Shown: one piece after another, positions 12,074-21,849 of the stretch | Layout of the letters: each line of letters opens with the position of its first letter | Position numbering within the stretch: the first letter of the stretch is position 1 | Assembly (NCBI GenBank): GCA_037693485.1 | Contig: CM075344.1 | Span: forward strand, 36,643,501 to 36,707,500 | Length of the DNA: 64,000 bases | Direction of reading: 5' to 3' | DNA from: Kitagawia praeruptora | Taxonomy: Eukaryota; Streptophyta; Magnoliopsida; Apiales; Apiaceae | Made by a program: the position numbers and the translations under genes | The notes under the pieces: generated by a model | The model's input: only the letters and a program-made list of their open reading frames with translations | What the model was told of the DNA's origin: nothing | Databases searched by the model: none

Positions 12074-13219
12074 CTTTTTTATACATAGCTCTGCGTTCGG
12101 TCTCAGTCAACCTCAAATCATGCCACCGTCTTAGCCGATATGGAAGCGGTGCGGAAAGCTCCGTGTGAGTAACAGCACGACCACGAACAGGCAATCCCAA
12201 TATCATGTAAACATCCTCTAGAGTGATGGTGATCTCACCAAATGGGAAATGAAAGGTGTTGGTCTCTGGCCTAAACCTCTCCACCTACGCCGTGATCAAT
12301 CGGATGTCGTTCTGGGGAATCGAGCGTGGGTTAGTAAACGCTCGGAAACCCCAGTCTGACAGCAAACTAACCTGGGTGTCATCAAATACCCAATCGTCGA
12401 GGTTGGCTGTCAACTGGTAGACATCCAACTTCTCCCGCTCACCCCCCTGCCATATGTGACTGCTAATATGATCATCCTGCATGGTCAAGAGGGACCTATC
12501 GAGAGGCCCGCACTGCATATCCATAGCATCTACAATGTGCAAGATCAAAGAAATAAGGCACATTTCATAAACATGTACCAAAATTGGCTAAAATTATCAT
12601 TCCATTAAGACATATTTAAAACAAGAATAAATTAACACCGAATATAATTTATCAAATAAAATGCAGTACTAATATGTTAATTAATCAAAATTCGAATTAA
12701 TAAATCATATTAATTCATAAATTCGAATTTTAAACTCAAAAATTCAAATTAATAATTCAGAAAAATTCGAATTAAAATTTCCACAACTCATAAAAAAAAT
12801 TATAATTATAATTTCATAATTATAAACCCTAATAATTCGAATTAATTCATAGTTTTAATAAAAAATCTAATAATAATTCGAAACCTAATTCTAAATTGGG
12901 CATTTCGAGCTAATTCAACCTAATTAAAGATGAGAAACCCTAATTTCAACTCAATTGAGGGTAAAAGCCCTAATTTCAAACTAATGCAAACCAAAAATGG
13001 GTAAAATTCGAACTATGAACCCTAATAATTCGATTTAATTCATGATTTTAACTAAAATGAAGCAAATAAACACCACCCACAGTTAAAAACGAATCAAACC
13101 ATGTACATATAATCGTCAGTAGCAATGTATATAGTAGTGCGTGTGTGTATGTATAACTACGTGTGTGTGTGTGTAAGTGTCAATTAGAAGATACCTTGAG
13201 GAGGAAGATGGCCTGACAT

Positions 13220-13334
13220 TCGCAGCTCTGTGTGTAAATCGCCCGGAATCGCCTGGAATCGCCTGAAATCGCCTGAGCTCTGTGTTTAATTAGGGTTAAT
13301 CGGGTCGCGGCAACCGCAATGGGTGGTTGTATAA
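13220..13334 (-). other. Probable 5' leader of the PMD gene
   Basis: This GC-richer stretch lies directly upstream of the PMD ATG. It contains four imperfect copies of the 10-mer aatcgcctgg. No TATA box was placed with confidence, so its role as leader is inferred from position only. Confidence 0.4.
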
Positions 13335-13525
13335 GTCTCCTATTCGCATTGTATCATTGCGGTAATGATTTAAGGGTAAACAAGTAATTCCATATTTTTA
13401 TGTATCTGCATTGTATCATTGCGGCAATGATTTAAGGGTAAACAAGTAATTTCAGATTTTCATTTATCCGCTATGTATCATTGCGGCAGCAAATTGGAGG
13501 GTGAAAACGTAATTTCATATTTTTA
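13335..13525 (+). repeat. ~62-bp tandem repeat with attgcggca
   Basis: The phrase gcattgtatcattgcgg recurs at 13346, 13408 and (diverged) 13470. It is followed each time by taatgatttaagggtaaac or a variant. The repeat lies upstream of the PMD gene. The following stretch (13526-13744) is plain AT-rich sequence. Confidence 0.75.
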
Positions 13526-13744
13526 CTTGTTTCTATATTTTAAATTAACAGCTTTTATTAATTTATTATTTTTATTACTTTTATTAAATATAAAACTATA
13601 ATAATTTATTTAAAATTTTATGTAATAATTCAAATTTTATAAACATTTTTATATTTTATAATGTATTAATTTACCAATTTTTTTAATTTTAATAAATAAT
13701 AAAAATAAAAGTATAAAAACGTAAAATAATATTTAAGGACCTGA

Positions 13745-13860
13745 GATCGACTCCTGCCGCAAACGTTCATTGCGGCACATTCCTACCGCAAGTTTTCATT
13801 GCGGCAACCCTATATTTTTTTTTAAGTTTTCCTGCCGCAAGTGTTCATTGCGGCAGTGTA
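13745..13860 (+). repeat. Three hairpins with 8-bp stem TGCCGCAA/TTGCGGCA
   Basis: The stem pairs lie at 13755-13762/13770-13777, 13785-13792/13799-13806 (one mismatch) and 13833-13840/13848-13855, with loops of 6-7 bases. The same ttgcggca core occurs in the 62-bp repeats about 300 bp away. The sequences between the hairpins are unrelated to each other. Confidence 0.7.
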
Positions 13861-13984
13861 CGAGTTGGTGGTTGTGGGCCTTTTTTCAATCAACGGTGGC
13901 TGTGGAAGGGCACCCAATGGAGGAAAGTTGTGGATGTAATAGTGTTTTTTATTGTTAAATATATGAGATAGTGGGTGTAATAGT

Positions 13985-14076
13985 GGGAGAAACTTACTAT
14001 TTTTGGAATATAAAGAAATGAGAGGGACACCCCAAAATAATAACTGTAAAGAAATGAGAGGGACAGAGGGAGTACG
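13985..14076 (+). mobile_element. Stowaway-like MITE end fragment
   Basis: The piece ends with gggacagagggagtac, the reverse complement of the usual Stowaway terminus (ctccctccgtccc type). The sequence aaagaaatgagagggaca is present twice. No matching left end was found, so this is a truncated or rearranged copy. Confidence 0.5.
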
Positions 14077-14451
14077 AGTTAATCCACCTAAATTTTGTCC
14101 ATCCAAGATTTCTCACTTAATTTATATCCACAACACTTGTTTCATCTCTTTCAGATGCACAACTTTCGTAAGCTATGTCGTAAAATATATCAACATGAGT
14201 TAAGAATTTTTATTTAAATATTTGTAGATTCTTTTGTTATCATGTTTTTCCTTAGAAATAGGCTTGAATACTTTTGGATTTATTTTGTTATTATGTTTTC
14301 GTATAGAAATAGGCCTCGGCTGATTTTCTCGAATATAAATAGGCCTGAGAAGTAAAGCCAATTAATTATATATAATAAATTAATTATAAATAGGCCTCAT
14401 CAACCAATTTATAAATATGCCTCATCAACCAATTTATTCGTGGACAAATTA
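14077..14451. other. Intergenic, nothing recognised
   Basis: AT-rich sequence with a short repeat, aaataggcct, present about five times between 14255 and 14415. No gene or terminal repeat is visible. Confidence 0.5.
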
Positions 14452-16127
14452 TATCCTATATAGTAAGGGAGTTTAGATGGTCGTATACTCGTATGGTCGT
14501 TAGAGATAAAATAATAAAATTATAATTATTGGTACATTTTTTAAAAAAAGTAGGGAAAATATAAAAAACATATTAGAGATCAATAATACCATAAATTCTA
14601 TAAAATAATTTAAAAATCAAATATCATTTACTCCATACATGAAATGTCAATAGATAAAGAAAAATATTAGAATAATATCATTATAACAAAAAATATAACA
14701 AACAGAGTAAACAAAGTATAACAAAATTTTCAACTCCAAAATAATAATTTTTCAAAATAGTAATTGACATTTAATTACAAATCGAAAAATATTTTTAAAA
14801 ATTTACCCAGAAATAAATTGGTAAACTAAGACTTTTAAAATGTATATAAAAATATTGAATAGTTAGAAATGACACCAAAATTCATAAAAATTTACAAAAA
14901 TATATTTTACAAAATAATGCTAATTTTAAATAAATACTAAATTCAATAAACTAAAATTCACAAAAACTTTAATTAATGCACATACAACAAAAATTAACTA
15001 AGAAAAAATTTAACACATATAACAAGTTGTTTTTGGAAAAAACTATTTAATATATTACATAATATCAATATATAATATTTAATATCAATAGAAAATTTCA
15101 AATATACTACCTAACAAACAAAAAAGAAAAATTAATACAAAAACAAAAATAAAACAAAAATATGTCTTAAAAAATAAAAAATACCTAACATAACATACTA
15201 CCTAAAAAAGAAAAGTTATACTAACTAACATGTTTTAAATAATCTTATACAATCAAATAGTTTAAAAACAAGATAACCCAAAATAATGAAATATTGAAAA
15301 ACAATATATTAGTTGTGCTTGCACAAACCCTACAACACAATTAACAAAAATATCCAAAAAAAATTGAAATATTAATATATTAAACTAAAGTTTAAAGTAT
15401 AATTTAAAAAAACCTTAACACATAAAAGGGTTTCAAGAAAACATAATTTTAAAAAGAAAATTATAAAAACAATTTATTTTTAAATTTTACAACAAACATG
15501 TTTCTAAAATTTATACTAAGAAAACTCAATATAAATTAATAAATTAATATTTTATTATTTTGCAAAGATTCTAGATTCAGTACTAAAATTGTGAATAAAT
15601 TAAAAAATTATCTGAAAATCCGAAATAAATTATAGAGAATCTAAATATATTACATTACAAAAAAATCCTATAATAATTGTAAATTTACAAAAATATTTAA
15701 TTTCATCAACAATAAAATTTAAAGTAAATTAATAAAGAATAAAACTAATAAATTATTCATAATCAACTTAATTAATTATTATTATAAGTTAACATATTTT
15801 TCGGAATAATTACTACATATATAAGTACAAAATACATATATATTATTAATTTATTATCATTAAAATAAAAAACAATTCAAAATATTTTAAAAAAAACTAT
15901 TTTTGACAAAAAATCATAATCAACTTAATTAACTATTATTATAAGTTAGCATATTTACCGTAATAAGTACTACATATGTAAGTACAAAATACATATATAT
16001 TACTATTTATTCTCATTAAAATAAAAAAAAACAATTCAAAATATTTTAAAAAATATTTTTGACAAAAAATCATAATAAAAATATATTTTCAATTATTAAT
16101 AAAATAACCCGCACGGTATAAAACTAG
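14452..16127 (+). mobile_element. Probable non-autonomous Helitron
   Basis: The right end, cccgcacggtataaaactag followed by T, fits a Helitron 3' terminus: GC-rich stretch, then CTAG, with T as the next base. Similar ends occur at 37480 and (reverse complemented) at 37974. A candidate 5' end is the TC at 14452 (tcctatatagtaagggag), but this start is a guess. The body is very AT-rich and has no coding capacity for Rep/helicase. Confidence 0.45.
15758..16075 (+). repeat. 157-bp direct duplication
   Basis: The block starting cataatcaacttaatta at 15758 is repeated at 15915 with few differences. A third partial start follows near 16068. It lies just inside the Helitron-like 3' end. Confidence 0.7.
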
Positions 16128-16520
16128 TATTGTAAACTTTACTAACTCGGATATTGGAACTGGTTCGAAAGGTGAATAGCCACACTAAACAAGGATCGCT
16201 CATGTGGAGCAGTGGAGGTGATGTTTGACAAACCTAACTCATGGTATCACTATAATTAGAGTCGAACCAAGCCAGATATTTAATAAACAAGTTCGAAAAA
16301 TGGTCTTTTTAAACGAGTTGAGTTGCTCAACTAAGTTAAATAAAGAACTCAGACCTCTATCCGAACTCAACTTGTTTCAGGTTTAACAATTTTGATTTCA
16401 CTATAGTAAAATATTGTTAAATTAATATTCGATATATTAATAATATCTTTAGATTAATAATTTTTTTCGATCCCAACTTAGTCTAGTTCAAAAAATTATC
16501 AATTTCGATAAGATGATAAG
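16128..16520. other. Intergenic, nothing recognised
   Basis: Short stretches such as gagttgagttgctcaact look repeat-derived. I see no gene and no complete element between the Helitron end and the LTR element. Confidence 0.45.
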
Positions 16521-16653
16521 TGTTATATCCCAAAATAAACACTCTCGCCCTATTGTGGATCTCGCCCAGTTAAAATGACTGGGTCCAATTACCCTGACAA
16601 CTCGCCCTAGTGGCAATAATCATGGATATGGAAGGTGATGGACCGTTTACTAG

Positions 16654-17725
16654 GGGGGTGGTATTGTATTATGACTTTTAATGACAATTTTTGGGGTTTT
16701 GACTTTTATGGATTTTACAAACTTTTAATGATTCTTGGTGAGTCACTAAAATTTCGAAATACTTTTAATGACTCCTAATGAAATGACTTCTAAAAACTTT
16801 CATAGATTTTTTGATAGATTTTGTGGTTTACTAGACTAACTACAAAGATTATATATTAGCCTATGTTGTGAAATCCTTTAACCTTTTTTCACTGCAATCT
16901 AATTTCGATCGTGTGTTCTCTGATTAATCCGGCCACCAAACAATTGAGTACAAGGTATATTTCTTGTTAAATTGAGTATTCATTGCATATTTTTATCTAA
17001 GAATTATATATTTGTCACTATTCATAACTAATGATGATGCAGAGCTATGTCATTAGCCAGCAATATTTTTATGATGCAAAGCTATTTTATTGGTGTTTTA
17101 TGTGAATTTTTGCAAGCACAATATTTTTAGAAGCCCATGAATTACTATAATATTTGATGAATTCTTATTTTACTTTGTGTGTTATGATCTAGTTTTACAA
17201 AATTGCAAAATATGATCTAGTTTTACAAAATTGCAAAAGATCGCACCCTCAATAATATTGTTTACTAAAATGAATATAATATGGAAATTGAAAAACCAAG
17301 AAGAGGAAGAAAAAGAGATGGAAGAAGAGGAAGAAAGAGAAGAAAAGCGACAGGAAATTTTAAAAAAAATTATTGACAATAGATGAAACAATTTTATTCA
17401 AGATGATTTTAATAGAATTATTAGAAGTCATGTCAAATCTTATCAAAAACCTCATGACTTTTTTTTCAAGGGATGTAGTTATAATTTTTGTTAAAAGTCA
17501 TTAAAAGTCATTCTCATTAAAAGTCATTGACTTTTTGAATAACACGATACTTATAAAGAGTCTATAAATGTTTAAATTCAATACCGCCCTACTTTTAAAT
17601 ACTTCTTAAAAGTCTTAATTGAATAACACCATACTTTTAAAGACTCTTTAAAAGTTAGAATTGAATACCCCATAACTTTTAAAATCATTGAAAGTCTTTA
17701 AAAGTCTTAATACAATACCACCCCC
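16654..17725 (+). mobile_element. Non-autonomous PIF/Harbinger-like element inside the LTR
   Basis: The terminal inverted repeats are gggggtggtattg at 16654 and caataccaccccc ending at 17725. A TAG target duplication lies at 16651-16653 and 17726-17728. The intact site is visible in the 3' LTR (tttactaggtcc). The 1072-bp body has many aaaagtcatt-type subterminal motifs and no transposase. The 3-bp duplication and G-rich ends fit PIF/Harbinger, although TAG departs from the usual TTA/TAA. It inserted after the retrotransposon. Confidence 0.8.
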
Positions 17726-18033
17726 TAGGTCCTTAGATTAATACATCCCGGGCTAGACCTCGCCTTTACGGACAAATCTCGCCCTTTAAGGCGGATCTCG
17801 CCCACTCTCAGGGCTGCCCTATAGCTATTTTATCTCCGTAACTCAGGGAAAGCGTTGACCCCGAAAATACCGGGTCAATAGCTTAACCAATACGTTCCGA
17901 GAAAGTAGTTGGGCTTTAAAGTCCATAATGATAACATCAAAGGCGGTGGTCTCAATCCAATGGGCTTCCCAAACAAGGTAACCTAGCCCATTACGATTAC
18001 TTGCTCTCCAAGAACTACGTTTGGCTTGATCCC

Positions 18034-18041
18034 TATAAATA
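18034..18041 (+). promoter_or_regulatory. TATA box of element A 5' LTR
   Basis: TATAAATA lies about 225 bp before the LTR end. An identical copy is at 29427-29434 in the 3' LTR. This is the probable start signal for the genomic transcript. Confidence 0.6.
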
Positions 18042-18261
18042 GGGTACGTAGGCACATTGTATGATACGATGCAAACCCTTGCGAAAAAGAGAGAATACAG
18101 TATTCGATCTAAATTGCAATAACCACATCATACAATCTCAGCCATTCCCAAATCACAAACCCTAACCCTAATCATCCTACACCAATCACCACAATCAATC
18201 ACCACTACAATTCCAGCAACCCTCCCCGAATTTGTTATCACCAAATTCCTCTGTTAACAAG

Positions 18262-18278
18262 TGGCGCTAGAAGGAGGG
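18262..18278 (+). other. Primer binding site of element A
   Basis: tggcgctagaaggaggg starts two bases after the 5' LTR. The same sequence occurs at 49543 in element B. The TGG start fits pairing with a tRNA 3' CCA end; I could not assign the tRNA. Confidence 0.7.
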
Positions 18279-18303
18279 CCTTTTTGACATTTTAGGAGGA
18301 AGG

Positions 18304-21300
18304 ATGTCTCAATCAAACCGTGAGCGTGTGGATAATCGGCGTATGGAAGAGGTTAGGACCAGAGAAAATCTGCCTCCGCCGCCGCCAAGGAATAATTCTG
18401 TCGCAAGGAGCTCGGGGATGGGGAATCCCAATCATTCAGGGGGTTCGCACCGGAGGTCGGTAACTCCTAGGATTCCTAATAGACGACCGAGTCCGCGGAT
18501 AGGTGGAGATCCTCCCGTTCTGATGAGTAATACTGAGCTTTTTGACCAGATCACTTATATGGGCAATACGATCAATCGAATGGGGGCAAGAATGGATGCA
18601 ATGGAAAGGGAAAGGCAGTTTCTCGAAGAAACTCGCCTGAATCAGGAGGGGCGACGCCCAAACCATGGTTGGGAGGCGAGTTATCGGACACCTGTCGGAG
18701 ATCGACGCATTGGGAGAGAATTTGACATGAACTACCAGCGTAACCTATACAGGGAGATTCCTTTCGAAGGGGATGTTCGAGTTGTTGGGGAGATTGGAGG
18801 AAATCAAAGGTTCCGGGCTGTCACTCCCAGAGCTTTAACTTTTGGTGATCCCTATGTTGAACTCCCTCCAGATAGAGAGGACCCCAGACAGTCAAGCCAA
18901 GTAGAGGGAGTTCGAGCTGGCGGTCAGAGGATCTTGGAACAAGAAAGGCGCCGTTCTCATCATGAGAACGAAACTACGGGAAACCCTGATCCTGCGGCAT
19001 TCACAATGGCTCGAGCCAGGAACCATAATCCCCAAATGGGAACTCAGAACCATTACAGCTTAGGGTATGAGGAGAGGAGGTCCTATGCCAATCTCTTCAA
19101 TCAAGCAGAAGGGAACCGGAGAGGACCCATAGAATCTAACTTGGAGAGAGATCTCATGGCCTCTCGCGGTTATAATTTTTCCCGTCCGGAGAATTCTACT
19201 GTTGGAGATCGGTATCGATTCGAAGAGATAATGAATCAACAGCGGCGCGAGGAGGTCCCCCGTGGAATTCCTGGGTTTGAAGATTTGGACTTAAATGCTT
19301 TGCGTAGGTTGTTGGCACAATCGGAGGGACAGGCAGGGGCTATGTTTGAGCCGGCCCCGTCTCCCTTCTCTTTGGCAGTACGGGAAGCACCCCTTCCACC
19401 ATCTTTCAGGGGGGTGGGAGATCTAAGGTTCACGGGAAGTTCTGACCCAGCTGAGTATATTGCAAGGTTTAATACGGAGATGGAGCTTTACCAAGTGGAG
19501 GACCTGACAAAGTGTAGGTTGCTAGCCTCAACACTGCGGGGGAATGCTCATCAGTGGTTTCAAAAGTTGGGACCGGGCTCTATCACATCTTGGGATCAAA
19601 TGAGGAGAATGTTTTTAATTCAGTTTCAATCTTCTATTGTCTATGCTCCCCCTGTCACGACTCTAGCCAACATAAAGCAGAGAGAAGGGGAGACTCTTCA
19701 ATCTTATTTCAGACGGTTCAATGCTGAGGTCCCCACTGTTCGAGGAGCTTCAGATGAGACTATCAAGAACTTTCTCATAGCTGGGGTGAGAGTAAATTCG
19801 GATTTTTGGAAAGAGCTTCAACGAAAAGAGCCATTGACCCTTGCAGATCTTTACGCGCAAGCTGAACCCTTTAAGAGGGAGGAGGAGGCCTTGAAGAGAA
19901 GTGATTATCCTGAAACTAGTCGTAGGGGCAAACGCAAGGATAGGTCTCCAAGCCCAAAGGGGGATGCGAGGAGGAATGGCAGAGTTGATGTTAATGTTGT
20001 TGATACTTGGGAGTCAGACCGATCAAGGTCACCTAGCCCAATGCCACGGTATCCTCCACCACCCCTCTATTCTCTGAAAGATCAGGGTCATCCCCAGAAC
20101 AGTATCTTCACACCTCTGGTGGCGTCTATTGGACATATTTTTGAGGTAACAAAAAAGGAGGGATTGTATAAGACACCTCTCCCCCTTTCGAAGAATGCTC
20201 AAAGAGATAAAAAGAGATACTGTGCTTATCATGAATCTCATGGCCATGACACTCATCAATGTCGACAATTGAGGGAGGAGATTGAACTGCTTATTAGGAA
20301 TGGGAAGTTAACCGAATGGGTTAGGAAAGTAAAGGCGGACATCCCTCCTCGGGAGGAGGCTAAGAGGGATGGTCCCGAAGACAAAGATAGGCCGGATAAT
20401 CAGAAGAAGACCACGTTCGTAAAAGAGGCGAGCATTCATACTATTTTTGGCGGGCCTCATGTTGGCGGGAGTGGAAGAAATGCTATGGAGAGATATGCCC
20501 GCGAGGCAAGGGACCCTCCTCTAACAAATGTAAATCATTTATCAGAAAGACCTCCTAAGCTGTTTAAGGGGGAGGATACACAGATAATTTTTTCAGAAGA
20601 AGATGCTAAATGGGTTCATCACCCACACAGCGATGCTTTGGTGGTGAATGTAAGAATTGGTGCAAGGAGTGTTCATCGGGTGTTTGTTGATAATGGGAGT
20701 TCAGTGAATATTCTTTATTACGGAACTTATAAGAAGATGGGGCTTCTTGATAAAGAAATGACTCATGGAACGACCCACATTTACGGCTTTACAGGGGATT
20801 CTGTACGGGTCAAGGGTACTGTAAGGTTGTCGCTCACCTTAGGGGAAGACCCTTATTCAGCTACTCAAATGTTCGAGTTCTTGGTAGTTGATCAACCTAC
20901 ATGCTATAATGCATTGCTTGGGAGACCGGTATTGAAAGAAATGAGGGTGGTGACATCAATATATCATCTAGCAATGAAGTTTCCTACTCCAGCAGGGATC
21001 GGATGTGTGAAGGGATGTCAATATGACTCCAGGGAGTGTTACAACAAGATGATGAAGTCTTCTTCAAAAGGTAAACAACGAGAGGAGATGCTGGACTTCA
21101 AAGAGGAAAGTGCTCAGGAAACCTTGAAATCATTCGAACCTAGACCAGTCACTAATATGGTTTATACAGTAGAGTTTCCCGGCGACGATGACTTGGCTAG
21201 TTATGAGACATTAGTCAGGCGGAGTACCCCGCTCTTTCTGTTAGAGGCGCCGCCTACTCTGGGGGAGACTGTGGAAGGTATTATGGAAAATTTAGAAGCG

Positions 21301-21849
21301 GAGACTGCATTTGGGGAAGAAGTCACAGTTAACAGAACAAGGCATAGGGTGTTGATGATTGGGGCTCCTCCTCTAGTCAGTCAAAATCAGTTTCGGGAAG
21401 GGGTTGTTGAGGATGTCACTGACGAAGAAGAGGAACAAAGAAGTCTTAGAGCCAAGAAGGGAAAATTCATTATGGATTATGGAGATACGACTGGGAGTGA
21501 AGGACTTAAATCGTCAGGGGATGAGATTGTTTCTGTTCGAGAAGTGGGTGAGTCCAGTGGAACAAAGGAGGTGGAGTTTGACTTGGATCCTCGGTTACCT
21601 GAGCCCAAGAAGAATATGGGTCCAGCGGAAGACACTGTGCCGGTTCTGGTAGACGAGAGAGACTCATCCAAGGTATTGTACATTGGGGCGAGGTTAGAGT
21701 CAAGCTTAAGGGAGAGGCTAGTTGGCTTTTTAAAGGAAAATCTGGATGTTTTCGCTTGGAGTCATGCTGACATGGTAGGAATTGATCCTGAGGTAATGTG
21801 CCATCATCTCAACATTGATCCATCTAGGAAGGGTGTTCGGCAGAAGTGA
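18304..21849 (+). CDS. Gag and aspartic protease part of element A gag-pol
   Basis: 1181 codons beginning at the first ATG after the primer site and ending at an in-frame TGA (21847-21849). The N-terminal ~350 residues are charged and disordered. The retrotransposon Gag core lies at about residues 375-540 (LRGNAHQWF, then ETLQSYFRRFN). A zinc-knuckle-like motif, YCAYHESHGHDTHQC, is near residue 640. The protease with VFVDNGSSVNIL is near residue 793. Gag would form the cytoplasmic particle and the protease would cut the polyprotein. The frame stays open and homologous after the TGA, so gag and pol form one reading frame broken by a single stop codon. The length is usual for Tat elements, which have a long Gag. 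Confidence 0.92.
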   Translation: MSQSNRERVDNRRMEEVRTRENLPPPPPRNNSVARSSGMGNPNHSGGSHRRSVTPRIPNRRPSPRIGGDPPVLMSNTELFDQITYMGNTINRMGARMDAMERERQFLEETRLNQEGRRPNHGWEASYRTPVGDRRIGREFDMNYQRNLYREIPFEGDVRVVGEIGGNQRFRAVTPRALTFGDPYVELPPDREDPRQSSQVEGVRAGGQRILEQERRRSHHENETTGNPDPAAFTMARARNHNPQMGTQNHYSLGYEERRSYANLFNQAEGNRRGPIESNLERDLMASRGYNFSRPENSTVGDRYRFEEIMNQQRREEVPRGIPGFEDLDLNALRRLLAQSEGQAGAMFEPAPSPFSLAVREAPLPPSFRGVGDLRFTGSSDPAEYIARFNTEMELYQVEDLTKCRLLASTLRGNAHQWFQKLGPGSITSWDQMRRMFLIQFQSSIVYAPPVTTLANIKQREGETLQSYFRRFNAEVPTVRGASDETIKNFLIAGVRVNSDFWKELQRKEPLTLADLYAQAEPFKREEEALKRSDYPETSRRGKRKDRSPSPKGDARRNGRVDVNVVDTWESDRSRSPSPMPRYPPPPLYSLKDQGHPQNSIFTPLVASIGHIFEVTKKEGLYKTPLPLSKNAQRDKKRYCAYHESHGHDTHQCRQLREEIELLIRNGKLTEWVRKVKADIPPREEAKRDGPEDKDRPDNQKKTTFVKEASIHTIFGGPHVGGSGRNAMERYAREARDPPLTNVNHLSERPPKLFKGEDTQIIFSEEDAKWVHHPHSDALVVNVRIGARSVHRVFVDNGSSVNILYYGTYKKMGLLDKEMTHGTTHIYGFTGDSVRVKGTVRLSLTLGEDPYSATQMFEFLVVDQPTCYNALLGRPVLKEMRVVTSIYHLAMKFPTPAGIGCVKGCQYDSRECYNKMMKSSSKGKQREEMLDFKEESAQETLKSFEPRPVTNMVYTVEFPGDDDLASYETLVRRSTPLFLLEAPPTLGETVEGIMENLEAETAFGEEVTVNRTRHRVLMIGAPPLVSQNQFREGVVEDVTDEEEEQRSLRAKKGKFIMDYGDTTGSEGLKSSGDEIVSVREVGESSGTKEVEFDLDPRLPEPKKNMGPAEDTVPVLVDERDSSKVLYIGARLESSLRERLVGFLKENLDVFAWSHADMVGIDPEVMCHHLNIDPSRKGVRQK

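Larger units (their letters stand above)
9546..13219 (-). pseudogene. Plant mobile domain (PMD/MAIN-like) gene with in-frame TAG, 3' end cut off by CACTA
   Basis: Seven exons can be joined in phase at GT-AG sites: 13195-13219, 12074-12529, 11211-11376, 10276-11047, 9859-10101, 9706-9780 and 9546-9614 (1806 nt, 602 codons). The start is ATG at 13217-13219 (MSGHLPPQ). Diagnostic stretches are IWQGGEREKLDVYQL, ERFRPETNTFHFPFGE, LEDVYMILGLPVRG and ERATRWVRDNH, the layout of PMD (aminotransferase-like mobile domain) proteins related to MAIN/MAIL1 and PP7L. Those plant proteins are nuclear and linked to silencing and genome stability, but many PMD genes are carried by transposons. A TAG at 12285-12287 falls just before VERFRPE, so translation would stop after 89 codons. 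After the last exon a donor is present, but within 46 bp the CACTA end begins, so any further exons lie beyond the window. The first intron (12530-13194) is AT-rich. I infer a recently degraded gene; readthrough or a sequencing error at the TAG cannot be excluded. Confidence 0.82.
16521..18259 (+). repeat. 5' LTR of element A (interrupted)
   Basis: Starts tgttatatcccaaaataaac and ends ctctgttaaca. It is 1739 bp long because a 1072-bp element plus its 3-bp duplication lies inside; without these it is 664 bp, exactly the length of the 3' LTR. It is rich in tcgccc motifs. Confidence 0.95.

Noticed and set aside
14203..16127. Centromeric or scaffold-attachment role of the AT-rich region
   Set aside because: AT content alone is no evidence; a Helitron-like end explains it better.
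17182..17391. Serine-rich minus-strand frame
   Set aside because: Reverse of a purine-rich stretch inside the Harbinger-like insert; low complexity.
17843..18055. 70-codon minus-strand frame, identical at 29236-29448
   Set aside because: Located in both LTRs of element A; identity reflects LTR identity, not a gene family.
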